Shown piece by piece: positions 17,127 to 24,515 of a stretch of DNA of 43,336 nucleotides (its first letter is position 1; each line of letters begins with the position of its first letter). The position numbers and the translations under genes were made by a program. The stretch spans positions 1-43,336 of the forward strand of contig JAQBNT010000062.1 of the NCBI GenBank assembly GCA_028288445.1, in the 5' to 3' direction. The DNA comes from Hymenobacter sp. (GTDB taxonomy: Bacteria; Bacteroidota; Bacteroidia; Cytophagales; Hymenobacteraceae). The notes below the pieces were generated by a model. That model was not told the DNA's origin and searched no databases. It worked only from the letters and a program-made list of their open reading frames with translations.

Positions 17127-18194
17127 ATGTCTGCACCTTCTTTCTCGCTGGTGGGCCTGGGTCCCATTATCAACCGCTGGAAATATTTCGTAGCTGGCGC
17201 CGTGGCGCTGGCAGCCGTTGTGAGCATCGTGGTGGCCCTGCTGCTGCCCAACCTGTACCGCTCCACGGCCATCTTCATCCCCACCAACCCGCAAACCACT
17301 GACCCTGACCGCCTGGTGGACGGCGGCAAGCTGGAGCTCAGCGGCCGGGCCGAAGATTTGGACCGTGCCATTACCATCGGCGAGTCGCAGCCGGTGGCCG
17401 AACTGGTCATCAAAAAATTCAAGCTGCACCGGCACTACAAGGCCGGCACGCCCGGCGACGATGCGGCCGACAACTCGGCGCTGAGCGAGTTTACCAGCAA
17501 CCTCGACATCGTGCACAACGAGCGCGACGCCATCGAGCTCAACTTCGTCGATAAGGATAAAAACCTGGCCGCCCGCATCGCCAACACCTTGGTACAGGTC
17601 ATCGACTCGGTTAACCAGCAGCTGACGCTGGAAAACCGCCGGCAGGTGCTTGGGCTATACCGCCAGCGCTACCAGTACCTGAGCACCAGCTACGAGCGCA
17701 GCCGCCGCGAGCTGGTGGGGGCCCGCCACCGCTACGGCATCTTCGGCCTCGAAATGCAGGGCCGCTACATGGTGAAGCAACTAATTGAAACCGAAGCCGC
17801 CCTGCGCAAGGCCGAAGCCAGTGGCGGCGACGTGGCCGGCCTCAAGCGGGTGCTGCGCGGCCTGACCCGTGCCGACGGCGGCAACCTCATCAACCTGGAA
17901 AGCTACGTGGCGGGCACCGATTCGCTGGCCATGTTCACGACCCGCGTGGCCGACTTGCAGGGCCGCCTCATCGGGGCCCGTTCGGCTTACGAAACGGCGG
18001 AATTGAGCATCAAGGGCCGGATTTCGAGCGTGTACCTGGTGCAGAAGGCCTACCCGGCCACCAAGAAATTCAAGCCCGTGCGCTCGCTCATCGTGCTGGG
18101 TTCCATGCTGCTCACCTTCGCGCTGTCGGTGGTGTTCATCGCGCTGCTGGAACTGTACCGCTACAACCGGCCCGGGGCCGTGCGCCCGGCGTGA
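17127..18194 (+). CDS. wzz: Wzz-type chain-length determinant
   Basis: Inner-membrane protein with a large periplasmic domain that sets polymer length. In 355 residues there is an N-terminal helix (about 18-38, WKYFVAGAVALAAVVSIVVALLL), a periplasmic region with coiled-coil segments (about 150-300), and a C-terminal helix (about 325-345) after PVRSLIVLGS. No cytosolic tyrosine-kinase domain is present, so this is a Wzz-like and not a Wzc-like co-polymerase. The ATG at 17127 fits; a GTG-start frame upstream to 17058 would overlap the promoter. Its stop overlaps the next gene as GTGA. Confidence 0.88.
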   Translation: MSAPSFSLVGLGPIINRWKYFVAGAVALAAVVSIVVALLLPNLYRSTAIFIPTNPQTTDPDRLVDGGKLELSGRAEDLDRAITIGESQPVAELVIKKFKLHRHYKAGTPGDDAADNSALSEFTSNLDIVHNERDAIELNFVDKDKNLAARIANTLVQVIDSVNQQLTLENRRQVLGLYRQRYQYLSTSYERSRRELVGARHRYGIFGLEMQGRYMVKQLIETEAALRKAEASGGDVAGLKRVLRGLTRADGGNLINLESYVAGTDSLAMFTTRVADLQGRLIGARSAYETAELSIKGRISSVYLVQKAYPATKKFKPVRSLIVLGSMLLTFALSVVFIALLELYRYNRPGAVRPA

Positions 18195-19735
18195 ACCCGT
18201 CCGTGAACGAGCGGCTGGGCCAGCTCTGGCGGTCTTTCGATACGCCCCAGCTCCTCTTTATGGGGTTTGTGGGGCTGCTGCTGGCCGGTGGCGCGGCGGC
18301 GGCCCTGGCCCAGCTGCCAGCGCTGTTCCTGCCGGCGCTGCTGGCCATCGGCGTGCTGGTGGCCCTCGTCGAATGGCGCTGGCTCTACTACCTGCTGTTT
18401 TTCGTGCTGCCTTTTTCGCAGGAAATCGGCCTGTTTGGCGGGCTGAGCATGGACGTGCCCTCCGAGCCGCTGATGCTGGTGCTCACGGCCTGTGTACTGG
18501 GGGCTATGATGCTGGGCGTGGGCCACATCCCACGCCGCGAGCTGGTAAATCCGTTGCTGGTAATCCTGGGGCTGATGCTGCTGTGGACGGCCGTCGACCT
18601 TATGTTTTCGGTTGCTGCGCTAAAGTCCTTTAAGTATTTGCTGGCCAAGGTGTGGTACATCGTGCCCTTCCTGCTGGGCACGCTGCTGATTGTGCGGCGG
18701 CCGAATGACACCTGGCGCTTTGCGGCCGTGTACGTAGCCGGGGCCGCCCTGAGCGTGCTGTACGTGGCCAGCCGCCACGCCACCAAGGGCTTCAGCTTCG
18801 CCGAAATCAACTGGGCGCTGCACCCGTTTTTTCGCAACCACGTTATTTATGCGGCCATGCTGGCGCTGCTGGTGCCGTTTGCTTGGTTTGCCATTCAGGC
18901 CACGAGCCGGAGCGGCGTGCGGCTGGCGTGGCGTGTGGGGCTGGGCATCGTGCTGTTCGGCCTGCTCACGTCTTATACCCGGGCTTCCATCCTGTCGCTA
19001 CCCATCGCGGGGCTGTTTTACCTCGCGATGCGCCTGCGCCTCACGAAGCTGGTGCTGCTGGCCGTGGCCGTGGCCGTGACGCTGGGCGTGACCTACGTGG
19101 TGACCGGTGACCGGTACATGGAATTCGCGCCCAACTACGAGCGCACGGTGTTCAACGGTCAGAACTTCGAGAAGCACCTCGAAGCCACCTACAAATTGCA
19201 GGATGTGTCGGGCATGGAGCGGGTGTACCGCTGGGTGGCAGCCGCCCGCATGATTGGCGACAAGCCCATCACCGGCAGCGGCGCGGCCACCTTCTACCCC
19301 GAATACAAGCGCTACACGGTGAAGAGCTTCCGCACCTACGTGAGCGACAACCCCGAAAAATCCACGACTCACAACTACTTCCTGCTCCAGCTGGCCGAGC
19401 AGGGAATTCCGGGCTTTCTGCTGTTCGTCATATTAATAGCCACGTCGCTGCTATTCGCCGAAAACCTCTACCACCGCTCCCGCGCGCACCCAGAGGTGCG
19501 CCGCGTAGTGCTGGCCGCTTCGATGTCGCTGGTGGTCATCATCTTTCATCTCACGCTGAATGAGTTGATTGAAGTGGATAAGATTGGGCCGATATTCTTC
19601 ATCTGCCTGGCCCTGCTGGTGCGGGCGCAGTCCTGGCTGGAGGTGGGTGCGGAGAATCAATCAGCTGTCATTGCGAGTGAAGCGGAGCGAAACGCGGCAG
19701 TCCTTCCTGTCGAAGCGCAAAGCCTTGAGATGTGA
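18191..19735 (+). CDS. O-antigen ligase / Wzy polymerase family membrane protein
   Basis: Polytopic membrane protein of 514 residues (about 11-12 helices) of the Wzy_C/O-antigen ligase superfamily. A large periplasmic loop (about 305-400) contains ERVYRWVAAARMIGDKPITGSG, then THNYFLLQLAEQGIPG, the conserved H-N-x-(Y/F) and GxxG signatures. It may polymerise or ligate the polysaccharide handled by Wzx and Wzz. The GTG start overlaps the wzz stop by 4 bp. The last roughly 24 residues after WLEVGAEN are encoded by a REP-like palindromic repeat, so the original C-terminus was probably shorter. Confidence 0.88.
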   Translation: MNPSVNERLGQLWRSFDTPQLLFMGFVGLLLAGGAAAALAQLPALFLPALLAIGVLVALVEWRWLYYLLFFVLPFSQEIGLFGGLSMDVPSEPLMLVLTACVLGAMMLGVGHIPRRELVNPLLVILGLMLLWTAVDLMFSVAALKSFKYLLAKVWYIVPFLLGTLLIVRRPNDTWRFAAVYVAGAALSVLYVASRHATKGFSFAEINWALHPFFRNHVIYAAMLALLVPFAWFAIQATSRSGVRLAWRVGLGIVLFGLLTSYTRASILSLPIAGLFYLAMRLRLTKLVLLAVAVAVTLGVTYVVTGDRYMEFAPNYERTVFNGQNFEKHLEATYKLQDVSGMERVYRWVAAARMIGDKPITGSGAATFYPEYKRYTVKSFRTYVSDNPEKSTTHNYFLLQLAEQGIPGFLLFVILIATSLLFAENLYHRSRAHPEVRRVVLAASMSLVVIIFHLTLNELIEVDKIGPIFFICLALLVRAQSWLEVGAENQSAVIASEAERNAAVLPVEAQSLEM

Positions 19736-19874
19736 TAAAGCCTGACTTGATTGCAGGAAAGCCCCAACTCTGGATTAGAGTTGGGGCTTTTCACATTATT
19801 AGGTGTCTGGCATTTACAGGACGGATTAGCTACGCTGACCTTCGGTTGCCACAGCCTGCGGCCTCGCAATGACA
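19666..19874. repeat. composite REP-like repeat pair in inverted orientation
   Basis: TGTCATTGCGAG at 19666-19677 and its exact reverse complement at 19863-19874 bound a 209-bp segment. Inside each end lie further partly matching bases (for example CAGTCC...CCTGT on the left and ACAGGACGG on the right). The left element lies inside the 3' end of the ligase gene and a terminator hairpin lies between the two. Such ends are typical of dispersed palindromic repeats; mobility is not shown. Confidence 0.6.
19758..19790. terminator. intrinsic terminator after the wzz-wzy operon
   Basis: A perfect 14-bp stem (19758-19771 with 19777-19790), a 5-base loop and flanking A and T runs. It serves the ligase gene and probably also the convergent phosphatase gene. 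Confidence 0.85.
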
Positions 19875-19917
19875 ATCGATATCGCGTCACGCCCCACTCT
19901 CAATGACAGGCAGCGCT

Positions 19918-21222
19918 CTACTTGAACCGACAGCTAAGAATCGTTACGTCATCGGCAAACTGCGCGTTGTGGGCGCTGAAGGCGTTGATGCTGCGCAACA
20001 ATTCCTGGTGCAGCTTGGGCAGCGGCAGGTAGCGGCTGCGGTGCAGCACGGCCAGCACGCCCTCTTCCCCAAACTCATTATTGTCGGCGTCGAATACTTC
20101 GGTAAGGCCGTCGGTGTAGAGTAGCAGCAGCGACTGACGCGGAATTGCGATTTCGCCCACCCGCAGCAGCGGCAATTCTTCCATGATGCCGAGCATCACG
20201 GTGCCGTCTTTCAGCGTGGTCACGGTGCCGTTATCGGTTATCAGCAGCGGGTCGTTGTGGCCGGCGTTCACGTATTGCAGGCGGCGCGTGCGGCGGTCAT
20301 AGATGCCCAGAAAGGCCGTGATGAACTTCTCGCCGCCCGAGTTGCGGAACAGCAAGTGGTTGAGCTCGGGCACGATGGTGGCCAGCGGCACGCCCTGGCG
20401 CAGCAGCGTGCGCAATCCGGCCTGGAAGTTCGACATGAGCAACGAAGCCGGCACGCCCTTGCCGCTCACGTCGGCCACGCACAGCAGCAGGCGGTCGTTG
20501 TCGATGTCGACCACGTCGTAGTAGTCGCCCCCGATTTCGGTGTGCGGCACGTAGCTGCGCTCGATGGCGAGGTCAGCATCGTTGGGCAGCTTGCGGGGGA
20601 AGAGCATGGCCTGCACTTCCTGGGCAATTTCGATTTCCTTACGCACGGCGGCATCGGCCACGCGCTGGGCCTGGAGGCGGCGGTTTTCCACGGCCCCCAT
20701 CAGCGTGTTGGCCAGCGAGGTGAGGAAGGGAATGAGCTGCTGGCGGTCGAAATCGGAGCGCACGCCGCCCACGAAAACGTAGGCCACCACCTGGCGCTGG
20801 CGCAGAATAGGCAGCACCAGCTCGTATTTGTCCCAGGCCGACCCAAGCACCAAGTCTTCCACGGCTTGCGGCTCTTTCACTTCGCCATCGAGTAAGGCGG
20901 GCGAAAGGGTAAGTTTTTCGACCGTGGCCAGGTCGGTGCCCAGCGCGAGGCGGGCGCGAAAATGGTTGTCCTCGCGGGCAAACAGCACCAGCTGCACCAC
21001 GTTGCGCTGGCCCTGCAGGGTGAGGCGCAGCATGTGGTACAGCTCATCCACGGAGTGGTCGCGGGCCGTCATGTCGTGGGCCACGCCCAGCACCGTATCC
21101 AGCTCGAACTGCTTGAGCTGCAGCTGCCGACGGAGCTGCTTGAGTTGCTCATCGCGCGCGGCGAGCTGGGCGGCGGAATCAGCCAGTGGTTCGGTGGGAG
21201 AATTGGGAGCGACAGCAGGCAT
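19918..21222 (-). CDS. SpoIIE/RsbU-type PP2C serine phosphatase with GAF-like sensor region
   Basis: Regulatory phosphatase of 434 residues, probably acting on an anti-anti-sigma (STAS) partner not encoded here. An N-terminal coiled-coil (about 18-45, rich in L/Q/E/R) precedes a GAF-like region (about 45-185). A signalling helix (KEIEIAQEVQAMLFPRKLP) leads into the PP2C_SIG domain (about 225-434). Metal-binding and catalytic motifs are GGDYYDV, VADVSGKGVPASLLM, NAGHNDPLL, YTDGLTE and ADDVTIL, all intact, so it should be active. It is a single gene with its own -7 box overlapping the permease stop. Confidence 0.9.
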   Translation of the reverse strand: MPAVAPNSPTEPLADSAAQLAARDEQLKQLRRQLQLKQFELDTVLGVAHDMTARDHSVDELYHMLRLTLQGQRNVVQLVLFAREDNHFRARLALGTDLATVEKLTLSPALLDGEVKEPQAVEDLVLGSAWDKYELVLPILRQRQVVAYVFVGGVRSDFDRQQLIPFLTSLANTLMGAVENRRLQAQRVADAAVRKEIEIAQEVQAMLFPRKLPNDADLAIERSYVPHTEIGGDYYDVVDIDNDRLLLCVADVSGKGVPASLLMSNFQAGLRTLLRQGVPLATIVPELNHLLFRNSGGEKFITAFLGIYDRRTRRLQYVNAGHNDPLLITDNGTVTTLKDGTVMLGIMEELPLLRVGEIAIPRQSLLLLYTDGLTEVFDADNNEFGEEGVLAVLHRSRYLPLPKLHQELLRSINAFSAHNAQFADDVTILSCRFK

Positions 21223-21265
21223 GCAGCAAGGTAAGCAATACGCCGGAAACCCAGGCGCGGGACCA

Positions 21266-21273
21266 CAAACTTA
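21266..21273 (-). promoter_or_regulatory. -7 box for the PP2C phosphatase gene
   Basis: On the minus strand this reads TAAGTTTG, matching TAnnTTTG, 43 bp upstream of the phosphatase ATG and overlapping the stop codon of the upstream permease gene. The phosphatase may thus be transcribed independently of the permease. Confidence 0.5.
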
Positions 21274-22467
21274 CACCGCTACGGGCGTTTTGGGGTCATA
21301 AGCATCGCGCAAGCCGTTGCCGAGCAGGTTGAAGCTGAGCACGAGCAGCGAAATGGCCGCCCCGGGCAGCAGCGTGAGCCACAAGCCCGCCTCGGTGCCG
21401 AGCAAATCGTAGCCTTCCTTCACCATGAGGCCCCAGCTGGGCGCGGGCGGCTGCACGCCCAAGCCCAGGAAACTCAGGCCCGCTTCAAGCAGAATAGCTG
21501 AGGCAAAATTACTGGTAGCCAGTACGATGAGCGGCCCGCGCATATTGGGCAGCAGGTGCCGCGCAATGAGGCGCGACGTGGGCAGGCCCAGTACCCGCCC
21601 GGCCTCCACGAAGGTGGCCGAGCGCAGGCTCAGCATCTGGCCGCGCACCACCCGGGCCACGTCCACCCACATGGTCAGGCCCACGGCCACGAAGCTGACC
21701 CACACGCCCTTGCTGTCCAGCGCCAGCGAAATGGCAATGACCAGCATGATGCCCGGAATGCTCCACACCACGGTCATCACGCCCAGCAAAACGGAATCGA
21801 CCCAGCCGCCAAAATAGCCGGCCACCGCGCCCACGGCCATGCCCAACACCACCGAAATCAGCACCGCTACCAAGCCAATACCCAGCGAAATGCGCGTGCC
21901 CAGCAGCAGCCGGCTCAGCTCGTCGCGCCCGGCTTTATCGGTGCCCAGCGCGTAGGTGCGGGTGATGAGGTGGCTGGCTTTGACTTCGCGCTGCAAGTCG
22001 GCCGGGGAGCCGGGGTGTCCCACCACGGTAGCCAGCGCCAGTCGGCGCCGTCGGCCCGCTTCGGCCGAGTGCTGACCCAGGGGTTTCAGGATGATGGAGT
22101 CGCCGGAAAACTGGTAGCCGCCGATGGGCGTTTCCTGCACTTCGGGCTCGCGGCCGCGCAGCCAGGTGCTGAAGATGTTAGCCGGGGCCAGGCCGGTGCG
22201 GGCCGAATCGGGCAGCGGCTGGCGCAGCAGCAGCACGCGCAGGCCGGGCCGCTCCTTCTGAATCTGCACGAAGCCGTGGTTGGCGTTGGGCGAGTTGTCG
22301 GGCAGCACCCAGTAGCCCAGCAGGGCCACCAGCGTGCAGAGGGCAATAAAGGCCAGCCCGGCCACGGCGGGGCGGTTTTGCCACAGGCGCTGGCGCACGT
22401 AGTAGCCGGGCGGCCGGGCGGCGGCCGCAGTGGTGGCGGGAGGCACTGCCTTAACTGCCGTCGCCAC
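21271..22467 (-). CDS. DppC/OppC-type ABC transporter permease
   Basis: Inner-membrane permease of the dipeptide/oligopeptide/nickel type, 398 residues. It has an N-terminal helix (about 32-52), a long periplasmic insertion (about 55-165) longer than in enteric DppC, then five helices. The transport signature is ALGTDKAGRDELSRLLLGTRISLGIGL, and EAA-loop residues occur near EAGRVLGLPTSRLIARHLLPN. No partner permease, ATPase or binding protein is nearby, so its complex must be encoded elsewhere. The GTG start lies 2 bp after the stop of the small upstream gene, implying coupling. Confidence 0.88.
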   Translation of the reverse strand: MATAVKAVPPATTAAAARPPGYYVRQRLWQNRPAVAGLAFIALCTLVALLGYWVLPDNSPNANHGFVQIQKERPGLRVLLLRQPLPDSARTGLAPANIFSTWLRGREPEVQETPIGGYQFSGDSIILKPLGQHSAEAGRRRRLALATVVGHPGSPADLQREVKASHLITRTYALGTDKAGRDELSRLLLGTRISLGIGLVAVLISVVLGMAVGAVAGYFGGWVDSVLLGVMTVVWSIPGIMLVIAISLALDSKGVWVSFVAVGLTMWVDVARVVRGQMLSLRSATFVEAGRVLGLPTSRLIARHLLPNMRGPLIVLATSNFASAILLEAGLSFLGLGVQPPAPSWGLMVKEGYDLLGTEAGLWLTLLPGAAISLLVLSFNLLGNGLRDAYDPKTPVAV

Positions 22468-22469
22468 CG

Positions 22470-22727
22470 CTAGCGGGTGTTGTGTTGCAGCAGGCCTTCC
22501 TTCGAGGCCAGGTAGGCCGCGTCGCGGGCAATGGCGCCGAAGGAGGTGGTTTCGTAGGCCAGCTCGGTATCAGGGTCGGGCCAGTAGCTGCGGATGAGGC
22601 CCTGCTCCAGCAAAGTGCGGAGCTGGTCTTCGAGCTCGGCGGCGGGCAGGCCGGTTTTCTGGAGCAGCGTGCGGAACGGGGTGACGAAGTACAGTTCGTC
22701 GAGCAGGTCGAATTCGGGGTCAGTCAC
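22470..22727 (-). CDS. small conserved protein coupled to the permease gene
   Basis: Acidic protein of 85 residues starting at a GTG (TDPEFDLLDELYFVTPF). The pattern of helices (FRTLLQKTGLPAAELEDQLRTLLEQGLIRSYW) resembles a winged-helix-like fold, but I do not recognise a named family. It ends 2 bp before the DppC-like permease, and a -7 box lies about 30 bp upstream of the start. Its constant pairing with a permease would suggest a regulatory or assembly role, which cannot be shown here. A longer frame to 22916 runs over the opposite promoter and is rejected. Confidence 0.65.
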   Translation of the reverse strand: MTDPEFDLLDELYFVTPFRTLLQKTGLPAAELEDQLRTLLEQGLIRSYWPDPDTELAYETTSFGAIARDAAYLASKEGLLQHNTR

Positions 22728-22755
22728 GGGGAGAAACGGCGGGCTGGGATTTGGG

Positions 22756-22763
22756 CAAATGTA
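22756..22763 (-). promoter_or_regulatory. -7 box for the small gene-permease pair
   Basis: On the minus strand it reads TACATTTG, a match to TAnnTTTG, 29 bp upstream of the GTG start at 22727. It is divergent from the promoter at 22778-22807. Confidence 0.5.
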
Positions 22764-22777
22764 AGTCCGGCGGGGGC

Positions 22778-22807
22778 TTGCGGCCGGGCGGCCCGCCGGT
22801 ATCTTTA
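22778..22807 (+). promoter_or_regulatory. promoter for the SRPBCC membrane protein
   Basis: TTG at 22778-22780, then 19 bases, then TATCTTTA at 22800-22807: the Bacteroidota -33/-7 arrangement with one mismatch in the -7 box. It is 76 bp before the ATG at 22884. Confidence 0.5.
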
Positions 22808-22883
22808 TTATAACCAACGGCGCAAACGGTGCCGGGTTAATATTCCGGCTCCGGTCCTCCCCTTCTGCTTCACCCCTCCTACC

Positions 22884-23822
22884 ATGCGCAAGCTCCTCGC
22901 CGACCGCAGCTTCCAACTCGCCATCGGGCTCACCCTGCTGTTTTTCGGCACGGGCATCGTCTTTCTGCTGCTTGGGCTCGCCAGCTACGGCTGGATGCTA
23001 TTCATCCTGCTGCCCATTGTGTTGGGCATTTCGATTGGGGCCATGCCGAACAAGAAATACACCTTGCAGGGGGCCTTGCTGGCCGCGGCGCTGGTGCTGC
23101 TGGGCTTGTTCATTCCGGGGCTGTCGGGGCTGCTGTGCATTGTGATGACGCTGCCGATAATCGTGCCCCTGATTTTTCTGGGCTACGTGATTTCGCACCT
23201 CGCGAGGCGCTACCGTCAGCTCAGCGCCTCCAACCGGGTGCCCGTGCTGCTGGCTCCGCTCCTGCTGTTTGTGGTGGGCGCGCCGGCTGAGAAATATGCC
23301 ACCCAGGACCAGCAGGCCGTCACTACCGTCAGCACCGAGCGCGTGTACCCCTACTCACCCGAGCAGGTGTACGATGCCATCAAATCGGTCGATACGCTGG
23401 ATGCGCCGAAGCCTTTTCTAATGAATTTCGACTTGCCCATTCCCATCAAGTGCGTGCTGGAAAAAGAGGCCGTGGGCGGCCTGCGCACCTGCTATTTCAA
23501 GGGCGGCCGGCTCAGCAACGCGGACTTTGGCGGTGGCACCATTGTAGAAAGAATCACCGCGCTGGAACGGGGCAAGCTCCTGAAAATGGACGTGGTATCC
23601 TACAACCTGGTAGGCCGCAAATGGCTGGGCTTCAAAGAAGCTACCTACGTATTTGAAAAAGTCGGCGCAGACAGCTGTAAAATAACGCGCCTGACGACAT
23701 ACACGTCCGTCCTGCAGCCGCGCCAGTATTGGGAGCCGCTGGAGAAGCTGGGCATCCGGCAGGAGCACGACTATGTGTTTGACAATCTGGCCAAGGACCT
23801 GCGGGCCAGATACGGCCGTTAG
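22884..23822 (+). CDS. membrane-anchored SRPBCC (START-like) domain protein
   Basis: A 312-residue protein in two parts. The first part (about 1-140) has four or five hydrophobic helices, including FQLAIGLTLLFFGTGIVFLLLG and a pair at about 60-100. The second (about 155-312) looks like an SRPBCC/polyketide-cyclase-like domain, beginning STERVYPYSPEQVYDAIKSVDT and ending in the long helix EPLEKLGIRQEHDYVFDNLAKDL. Such domains bind hydrophobic ligands. The ligand is unknown, and the side on which the domain sits depends on helix number. The ATG at 22884 is the first start after the promoter. It converges with the cytochrome gene. Confidence 0.75.
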   Translation: MRKLLADRSFQLAIGLTLLFFGTGIVFLLLGLASYGWMLFILLPIVLGISIGAMPNKKYTLQGALLAAALVLLGLFIPGLSGLLCIVMTLPIIVPLIFLGYVISHLARRYRQLSASNRVPVLLAPLLLFVVGAPAEKYATQDQQAVTTVSTERVYPYSPEQVYDAIKSVDTLDAPKPFLMNFDLPIPIKCVLEKEAVGGLRTCYFKGGRLSNADFGGGTIVERITALERGKLLKMDVVSYNLVGRKWLGFKEATYVFEKVGADSCKITRLTTYTSVLQPRQYWEPLEKLGIRQEHDYVFDNLAKDLRARYGR

Positions 23823-23867
23823 CCTCCTCCTATCAGCGGGGGTTCTCCCGGCTGAGTAATGTTGGAG

Positions 23868-24413
23868 CTACTGCTTTGATACCATAGCCACTGCCGGAAC
23901 TGCTGATTCCTGCACATTGATATAGGCGATAATTGAGGCAATCTCCTTATCCGACAGGCTGAAAGAAGGCATTTGCTGCTTAGTGAACTTGTTGAACAGC
24001 GCCACCGCGTACTCATCGCCGCTGGCCACCACTTTACTGGAATTCTTCACCCACGGCAAAATCCAGGAGATGGGCCGCCGCCTGGTGATGCCAGCGAGGG
24101 CGGGGCCTACAATTATCTCGTTCACGGCGTGGCACTGGGCGCAGTTGCCTTTGAACAGCGCATCCCCGGCAGCAATGATTTTCGCCTCAGCCGGTGGCAA
24201 ATCAGAAAGCCGAAGCTCCACATCTGCTCTCGGCTGGTCTACGACGCCGCAGCTGAAGCTCAGAGAATCACCTGCCGCTTCGCTTGTCGCGGCAAAAGAC
24301 TTTTCAGCCGCGAAGCCCACCAGCCCGGCGGCGCTCAACAGGGTGAAACCAATGAGCACGACTATCAACAGCATGCCGACTGAAAGGGCAAAACCAACCG
24401 AATTGAACCGCAT
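23868..24413 (-). CDS. membrane-anchored class I cytochrome c
   Basis: Single-haem c-type cytochrome of 181 residues, anchored by an N-terminal helix (about 8-35). The haem-binding motif CAQCH is at 91-95 and the likely axial Met is M148 (KQQMPSFSLSDKEI); IASIIAYINVQES is the typical closing helix. The layout (GDALFKGNCAQCHAVNEIIVGPAL) is that of electron-transfer cytochromes of aerobic respiratory chains. It is monocistronic, with a -7 box 34 bp upstream. Its redox partners are not in this window. Confidence 0.88.
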   Translation of the reverse strand: MRFNSVGFALSVGMLLIVVLIGFTLLSAAGLVGFAAEKSFAATSEAAGDSLSFSCGVVDQPRADVELRLSDLPPAEAKIIAAGDALFKGNCAQCHAVNEIIVGPALAGITRRRPISWILPWVKNSSKVVASGDEYAVALFNKFTKQQMPSFSLSDKEIASIIAYINVQESAVPAVAMVSKQ

Positions 24414-24446
24414 AACACGTTGGGCTTAGGTGGAATATATGTGCGG

Positions 24447-24454
24447 CAAATTTA
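24447..24454 (-). promoter_or_regulatory. -7 box for the cytochrome c gene
   Basis: Reads TAAATTTG on the minus strand (TAnnTTTG), 34 bp upstream of the cytochrome start. The -33 region has no clear TTG at normal spacing. Confidence 0.45.
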
Positions 24455-24515
24455 CCTTCCAAGCCTGCGAGATAGTATTTTTCGGCCTTGATTTTCAGGT
24501 CCCACACCGCCCGCC

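Noticed and set aside
19666-19874. Calling the repeat pair a MITE
   Set aside because: Inverted ends are present, but no target-site duplication or second copy can be shown in this window.
22482-22883. N-terminal extension of the SRPBCC membrane protein
   Set aside because: It runs antisense through the small permease-coupled gene and through a good promoter; the ATG at 22884 precedes a normal first membrane helix.
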